A DNA stretch of 64,000 bases, from assembly GCA_016888885.1 (NCBI GenBank), contig CP069437.1, positions 558,001-622,000 of the forward strand. The letters run 5' to 3'. The notes beneath the pieces are model-generated. The model was not told where the DNA came from and searched no databases. It worked only from the letters and a program-made list of their open reading frames with translations. Positions 60,575 to 64,000 of the stretch are shown here, one piece after another. The translations under genes were made by a program, and so were the position numbers. Source of the stretch: Faucicola sp902506215 (GTDB lineage Bacteria; Pseudomonadota; Gammaproteobacteria; Pseudomonadales; Moraxellaceae). Each line of letters starts with the position of its first letter. Position 1 is the stretch's first letter.

Positions 60575-62403
60575 TAGGTACGCTCCCCTTTGGCTAACCA
60601 CATATCACGCATTGACTGACCTGCTAATTGCATTGGATAAACATGCTCGTTTTTATCGACGAGTACATCGATAAATACCAATCGATCTTTGAGGGATAAA
60701 GCATAAGCAAGTTGTTCATCAAGTTTGGCTGGGTCGGTGATTTGGATACCGACATGGCCGTAAGCTTCTGCAAGTTTGACAAAATCTGGCAATGAATCCA
60801 TATAAGAGTGCGAATGACGACCTTCATAAATCATGTCTTGCCATTGTTTTACCATACCCAACTGGGCGTTGTTAAGATTTAAAATCTTCACGGGTAAGTT
60901 ATATTGTAGGCAAGTTGATAGCTCTTGGATATTCATCTGAATTGAGCCTTCACCTGTGATACAGACCACATCACGCTCGGGATTAGCAAGTTTGGCTGCC
61001 ATTGCATAAGGCAATCCTACCCCCATAGTGCCTAACCCACCTGAGTTTAACCATTGACGAGGCTCATCGTATTTATAGTATAGGGCTGCAAACATTTGGT
61101 GCTGACCCACATCAGAAGTGATGATAGCTTTACCATGGGTTAACTCGTATAAGCGCTCAACAACGTGCTGTGGTTTCATGCCATTGCTGTCGTCTTTGTC
61201 ATAGCGTAGACCATGACGTTTACGCCATTCATTGATTTGCGCCCACCAATCATTTAGCGCCGCTTGGTCAAGCTGTGCGTTATTTTCTGTTAATACGGCG
61301 AGCATATCGCTTAGCACATTTTTTACATCACCGACAATCGGAATGTGTGCGTTGATGGTTTTTGAGATTGATGCAGGGTCGATATCAATATGGATAATTT
61401 TAGCGTTTGGACAGAATTTTTGCGTATTGTTGGTCACACGGTCATCAAAACGCGCACCCACGGCCAAAATCACATCTGAATTGTGCATGGTCATATTGGC
61501 TTCATACGTACCATGCATCCCAAGCATACCTAAAAACTGTTTATCCGACCCTGGATAAGCGCCCAATCCCATCAAAGTATTAGTCACCGGCAAATTAAGT
61601 AAACGGGCTAATGCGGTTAATTCTGCACTTGCGTTTGATGCAATCACGCCACCCCCTGAATATAGAACAGGGCGTTTGGCTGCAATTAAAGTTTCGATGG
61701 CTTTACGAATTTGTCCTGAATGACCGCGAACCGATGGTTGGTAAGAACGCATACTGACCGACTCAGGGAAATGGTAAGGGAATTTTTCATTAGGCGCAGT
61801 TTTGTCTTTGGGTACATCAATCACCACAGGACCTGGGCGACCAGAGCTTGCGATATAAAATGCTTTGCGCACGATTTCTGGGATTTCGCTGGCATGACGT
61901 ACTTGAAAACTGTGTTTGACGACAGGACGTGACACACCAATCATGTCAGTTTCTTGGAACGCATCATCACCGATGAGGCTTGAAGGCACCTGACCTGAGA
62001 TGATAACCATCGGAATGGAATCCATAAACGCGGTAGCAATAGCGGTAACCGTATTGGTAGCGCCTGGACCTGATGTCGCTAATACCACCCCAGTTTGACC
62101 TGTCACACGGGAATAAGCATCTGCCATATGACCCGCTGCTTGTTCGTGACGCACGAGGATGTGCTCAATGCTATCTTGTTTGAACAAAGCATCATAAATA
62201 TGCAACACGGCGCCACCTGGATAGCCAAAAATGTATTCGACACCTTCGTCAATTAGCGCTTGCACCAGCATTTCTGCACCAGACATCATCACAGGTTCAC
62301 CTGCTGAGGCTTTGGCGGTTTTTTTGTCAAAATTGGGTGCAGCGTGAGCCGTTTGGTTTTCTCCCGTCATATTGGGAGCTTGGGTAGTTTGAGTCACTGT
62401 CAT
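60574..62403 (-). CDS. ilvI: Acetolactate synthase, large (catalytic) subunit
   Basis: TPP- and FAD-dependent enzyme that condenses two pyruvates, or pyruvate with 2-oxobutyrate, at the start of Val/Leu/Ile synthesis. The 609 residues include SGAEMLVQALIDEGVEYIFGYPGGAVLHIYDAL, the catalytic Glu in HEQAAGHMADAYSR, and the TPP motif ITGEGSIQMNIQEL (GEGS instead of E. coli's GDGS, as in Pseudomonas) ending NLNNAQLGMV. The N-terminal 35 residues are polar and extra. The start is unsure: ATG at 62403, GTG at 62406 and ATG at 62370 are all possible. It is the first gene of ilvIHC behind an attenuator-like leader. Confidence 0.96.
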   Translation of the reverse strand: MTVTQTTQAPNMTGENQTAHAAPNFDKKTAKASAGEPVMMSGAEMLVQALIDEGVEYIFGYPGGAVLHIYDALFKQDSIEHILVRHEQAAGHMADAYSRVTGQTGVVLATSGPGATNTVTAIATAFMDSIPMVIISGQVPSSLIGDDAFQETDMIGVSRPVVKHSFQVRHASEIPEIVRKAFYIASSGRPGPVVIDVPKDKTAPNEKFPYHFPESVSMRSYQPSVRGHSGQIRKAIETLIAAKRPVLYSGGGVIASNASAELTALARLLNLPVTNTLMGLGAYPGSDKQFLGMLGMHGTYEANMTMHNSDVILAVGARFDDRVTNNTQKFCPNAKIIHIDIDPASISKTINAHIPIVGDVKNVLSDMLAVLTENNAQLDQAALNDWWAQINEWRKRHGLRYDKDDSNGMKPQHVVERLYELTHGKAIITSDVGQHQMFAALYYKYDEPRQWLNSGGLGTMGVGLPYAMAAKLANPERDVVCITGEGSIQMNIQELSTCLQYNLPVKILNLNNAQLGMVKQWQDMIYEGRHSHSYMDSLPDFVKLAEAYGHVGIQITDPAKLDEQLAYALSLKDRLVFIDVLVDKNEHVYPMQLAGQSMRDMWLAKGERT

Positions 62404-62451
62404 CACCTTTTATGGTCGTCTTCAAAAATGATACTGGGAAGTTGTTTTAGA

Positions 62452-62475
62452 TAAAAATTGCTAAATGATTAGCAA
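62452..62475 (-). terminator. Attenuator-type terminator in the ilv leader
   Basis: On the minus strand, a perfect 7-bp stem TTGCTAA/TTAGCAA with a 4-nt loop is followed by TTTTTAT. It lies between the leader peptide and ilvI, 50 bp before the ilvI start. Confidence 0.65.
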
Positions 62476-62585
62476 GAATCTTCAACACTGCCATAAGGTA
62501 ACAGTGAACAAATCAGACGAGGGCAAAAAGCATGATAACCAAAAAAGAAAGCATCACAAAAATTACGTAATGTATAAATTGATGG

Positions 62586-62675
62586 CTACTTTTTGTCTTT
62601 GTTGACCGATAAGTCAGGGTTGTTAGATTCTTTTTTAGATTCATAAACAACAACAACGGTAAAAAATGCTCTCAT
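62586..62675 (-). CDS. Candidate ilv leader peptide with four consecutive Val codons
   Basis: A 29-residue ORF (starting MRAFFTVVVVYESKK) lies on the same strand as, and 180 nt upstream of, ilvI. The run GTT-GTT-GTT-GTT would stall ribosomes when valyl-tRNA is scarce. A hairpin followed by a T-run lies downstream (62452-62475). Leader, control codons and terminator together match the classic attenuation design of enterobacterial ilv and leu operons. The ribosome site is weak (TTGG directly before the ATG). The identity is inferred from architecture, not homology. Confidence 0.65.
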   Translation of the reverse strand: MRAFFTVVVVYESKKESNNPDLSVNKDKK

Positions 62676-62728
62676 CCAATTGTAGAGCCTAATCAGCGGA
62701 TAGCGCCAATTAGCTTAGATTTTACCAA

Positions 62729-62755
62729 TTAGTAACCAACGATAATTGTTACTAA
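62729..62755. promoter_or_regulatory. Inverted repeat in the ilv leader region
   Basis: TTAGTAAC (62729-62736) and GTTACTAA (62748-62755) form a perfect 8-bp inverted repeat with an 11-bp spacer. It lies just downstream of the predicted start of ilv transcription. It could be a regulator site (for example Lrp-like) or an RNA hairpin. Confidence 0.4.
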
Positions 62756-62772
62756 CGACCAGTAGAGGACTT

Positions 62773-62801
62773 ATGATGTGAGTTTTTTTAACACTTGTCA
62801 A
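62773..62801 (-). promoter_or_regulatory. Predicted ilvIHC promoter
   Basis: On the minus strand a perfect TTGACA (62796-62801) is followed after 17 bp by CATCAT (four of six consensus bases). Transcription would start near 62766, giving a leader that contains the Val-rich ORF. Confidence 0.5.
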
Positions 62802-63045
62802 TAAAAAAAAGCTACTAGAATTTATAACTTTTAGTTATACATAAATGAATTCGTTTTGAGGCTTGATTTTAAGGCGTGGTTTTAAGGCTCGATTTACTTT
62901 AAAATCTCGGACTGATTGAGCCAGTCGTTTTTAGAAAATTACCTTTAGGAAATTAAACGATTATCTTGTCGAAATTTACTGCTAAAAGCTATCAAGCTGT
63001 GATAGGCTATCGCATAATTTTCTCGTTTCTCGCACAGGAAAAACA

Positions 63046-63522
63046 ATGTTAAAGCCACTGTTTTTGTTATCACTCATGTTATCACCATTCGTTATGGCGA
63101 GTTCAAATGCAGCAACTTATTACAAGTGGACTGACAAAAATGGTGTGCCGCATTATAGCCAATATGCGCCGACCAATGGTGTTAATTTGCGACAAGTGCA
63201 AGTGGTTAATACCCGTGAACTTGGACCTAGTAGTCGTGCACCTGCAAGCGCTGGCAATAGCACAGGTGCTGCATCAGGTGTATCACCAACGCTGACAGCC
63301 GATCAAAAACGCGCTGCTGAGCTTGAAGCACAAAATCAGCAACTCAAAAAACAGCAAGATGCGGAGCGCTGCAAAGCCTTACAAAGTACCCTTGCCAACT
63401 TAAACCAAGGCGGGCGCGTCTATGAGATGGATAATAAAGGTGAACGTAAATATTTAGATGGTCGTGAAATCGAGCTACGCCGTCAGCAAGTCGCGCAAAC
63501 AGTGAGCCAATACTGTAAATAA
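63046..63522 (+). CDS. DUF4124 domain-containing secreted protein
   Basis: The 158-residue protein has a signal peptide (MLKPLFLLSLMLSPFVMASS, predicted cleavage around SNA) and then the DUF4124 signature YYKWTDKNGVPHYSQYAP. A Ser/Gly/Ala linker and a helical C-terminal half follow (DQKRAAELEAQNQQLKKQQ, RREIELRRQQ-like), with two Cys, one in ERCKALQ and one at the C-terminus. Its function is unknown; periplasmic location is inferred. AGGA lies 7 nt before the start. A terminator follows. Confidence 0.88.
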   Translation: MLKPLFLLSLMLSPFVMASSNAATYYKWTDKNGVPHYSQYAPTNGVNLRQVQVVNTRELGPSSRAPASAGNSTGAASGVSPTLTADQKRAAELEAQNQQLKKQQDAERCKALQSTLANLNQGGRVYEMDNKGERKYLDGREIELRRQQVAQTVSQYCK

Positions 63523-63577
63523 CTTTGCATGCTATATGACTTTAGCATTCAATTAAAATTAAAGGTGTGTAAAGGTC

Positions 63578-63604
63578 AAAGGTGAGTGAATTCTCACCTT
63601 TTTT
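63578..63604. terminator. Terminator between the DUF4124 gene and nnrD
   Basis: A 9-bp stem AAAGGTGAG/CTCACCTTT with a 6-nt loop and a T-run. Confidence 0.85.
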
Positions 63605-63633
63605 CTATTGAACTTTCTTAACGTGCCGTGATT

Positions 63634-64000
63634 TTAATTGTTCGTGATTGGGTGGATGATGTCACCGATTGCCGATGCCATGTGATTGGCCTGCAATGCA
63701 TATTCACCCATTTTTTCTGCTAACGTATCACCTGCTTTGGCATGTATGAGCACGGAAGTTAGCATGGGTGCGGCAATTGCTTGCCCCAATAAGCCCGCCA
63801 TCAGACCTGCCAAGCAGTCGCCCATGCCAGCCGTTGCCATACCAGCATTGCCCAAGCCGCAGATATCAATACAGTCACGTTCAAAACTGTCACGCTCAAG
63901 ACTGGCACGTTCAAGCACAATCGTTTGTGCCCCTTTGATAAGCCAATTGCCCCCATATTGGTGAGCTAACGCCCGAATCGCGCTGATTTTGTCTCGATCA
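63634..64000 (-). CDS. nnrD: ADP-dependent NAD(P)H-hydrate dehydratase domain (NnrD), partial
   Basis: Repairs hydrated NAD(P)H. The frame stays open to the window edge, so the N-terminus is outside. In the visible 120 or so residues, NWLIKGAQTIVLER matches the family LKGxxT stretch and GLGNAGMATAGMGDCLAGLMAGLL is the hallmark GNxGMATAGMGDxL loop with its catalytic Asp. A 15-bp repeat inserts LERASLERDSFERDC between them. Whether an NnrE epimerase domain precedes it cannot be seen here. Confidence 0.85.
   Translation of the reverse strand, partial: DRDKISAIRALAHQYGGNWLIKGAQTIVLERASLERDSFERDCIDICGLGNAGMATAGMGDCLAGLMAGLLGQAIAAPMLTSVLIHAKAGDTLAEKMGEYALQANHMASAIGDIIHPITNN
63874..63918. repeat. 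15-bp tandem repeat in nnrD
   Basis: Three 15-bp units (GTCACGTTCAAAACT and variants), in frame, encode LERAS/LERDS/FERDC. Confidence 0.85.

Larger units (their letters stand above)
62676..63045. other. Divergent control region of ilvIHC and the DUF4124 gene
   Basis: About 370 bp without a gene. The ilv side has the promoter at 62773-62801 and an inverted repeat at 62729-62755. The right half (62820-63045) holds related copies of a TTTTAAGGC motif near 62865-62890 and the DUF4124 promoter, for which CATAAT near 63013 is a candidate -10 box. Confidence 0.55.

Noticed and set aside
1..64000. tRNA, rRNA, CRISPR arrays, prophage or transposase genes
   Set aside because: I found no tRNA T-loop-like segments in context, no regularly spaced repeats of CRISPR type, and no integrase, phage or transposase protein signatures.

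Overview
The window is ordinary chromosomal backbone of an AT-rich gammaproteobacterium. Protein sequences and gene order point to the Moraxellaceae, most likely Moraxella or a close relative such as Faucicola/Psychrobacter. The best synteny evidence is amgK-murU divergent from lptD-surA, and hisZ-purA as a pair, both typical of the Pseudomonas/Acinetobacter/Moraxella branch. The genus is inferred from general resemblance and was not tested by a search. I see no prophage, insertion sequence with a transposase, CRISPR array, rRNA or tRNA.

Layout. 1-5.3 kb: the tail of accB, then accC, ruvA and the fba / Ala-rich lipoprotein / pgk group. 5.5-13.2 kb: a DksA-like regulator, pbpG, glnS, ppiB-lpxH-DUF3592 and tkt. 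13.3-20.3 kb: envelope genes, with the peptidoglycan-recycling pair amgK-murU divergent from lptD and surA. 20.3-32.1 kb: pgeF, an orphan prpF, a lipoprotein, a glycerophosphodiesterase, a DIP1984 protein, a candidate structured RNA, rnhB, purD, an ABC1/UbiB kinase, lpxB and DAHP synthase. 32.1-41.8 kb: a coupled pair of tiny ORFs, slyX, uup, pirin, ppnP, mltB, nadK, a BI-1 protein, pdxH and glmM. 42-54.6 kb: guaB, cysS, a PduO-type cobalamin adenosyltransferase, a FetAB-like transporter, LysE and TauE/SafE permeases, purA-hisZ, a GST, DUF2237 and corA. 54.7-64 kb: an unassigned UDG-like protein, a MITE-like palindromic element, etfBA, a cold-shock protein, an unknown membrane protein, the ilvI-ilvH-ilvC operon, a DUF4124 protein and a truncated nnrD.

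Functionally the region is dominated by outer-membrane and cell-wall assembly (lptD, surA, lpxH, lpxB, pbpG, mltB, glmM, amgK, murU), nucleotide synthesis (purA, purD, guaB), central carbon metabolism (fba, pgk, tkt) and branched-chain amino-acid synthesis.

The most interesting observations are non-coding. (1) A near-consensus promoter at 25252-25279 is placed to start an RNA of about 205 nt whose 5' and 3' ends are perfectly complementary and which ends in a U-run. (2) A 29-codon leader ORF with four consecutive Val codons, followed by a hairpin/U-run, lies upstream of ilvI; this is a classic attenuator arrangement. (3) A 118-bp element has 13-bp perfect terminal inverted repeats. (4) Short in-frame tandem repeats (9, 15, 24 and 30 bp) recur inside several housekeeping genes. 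No clearly new multi-gene system is visible.
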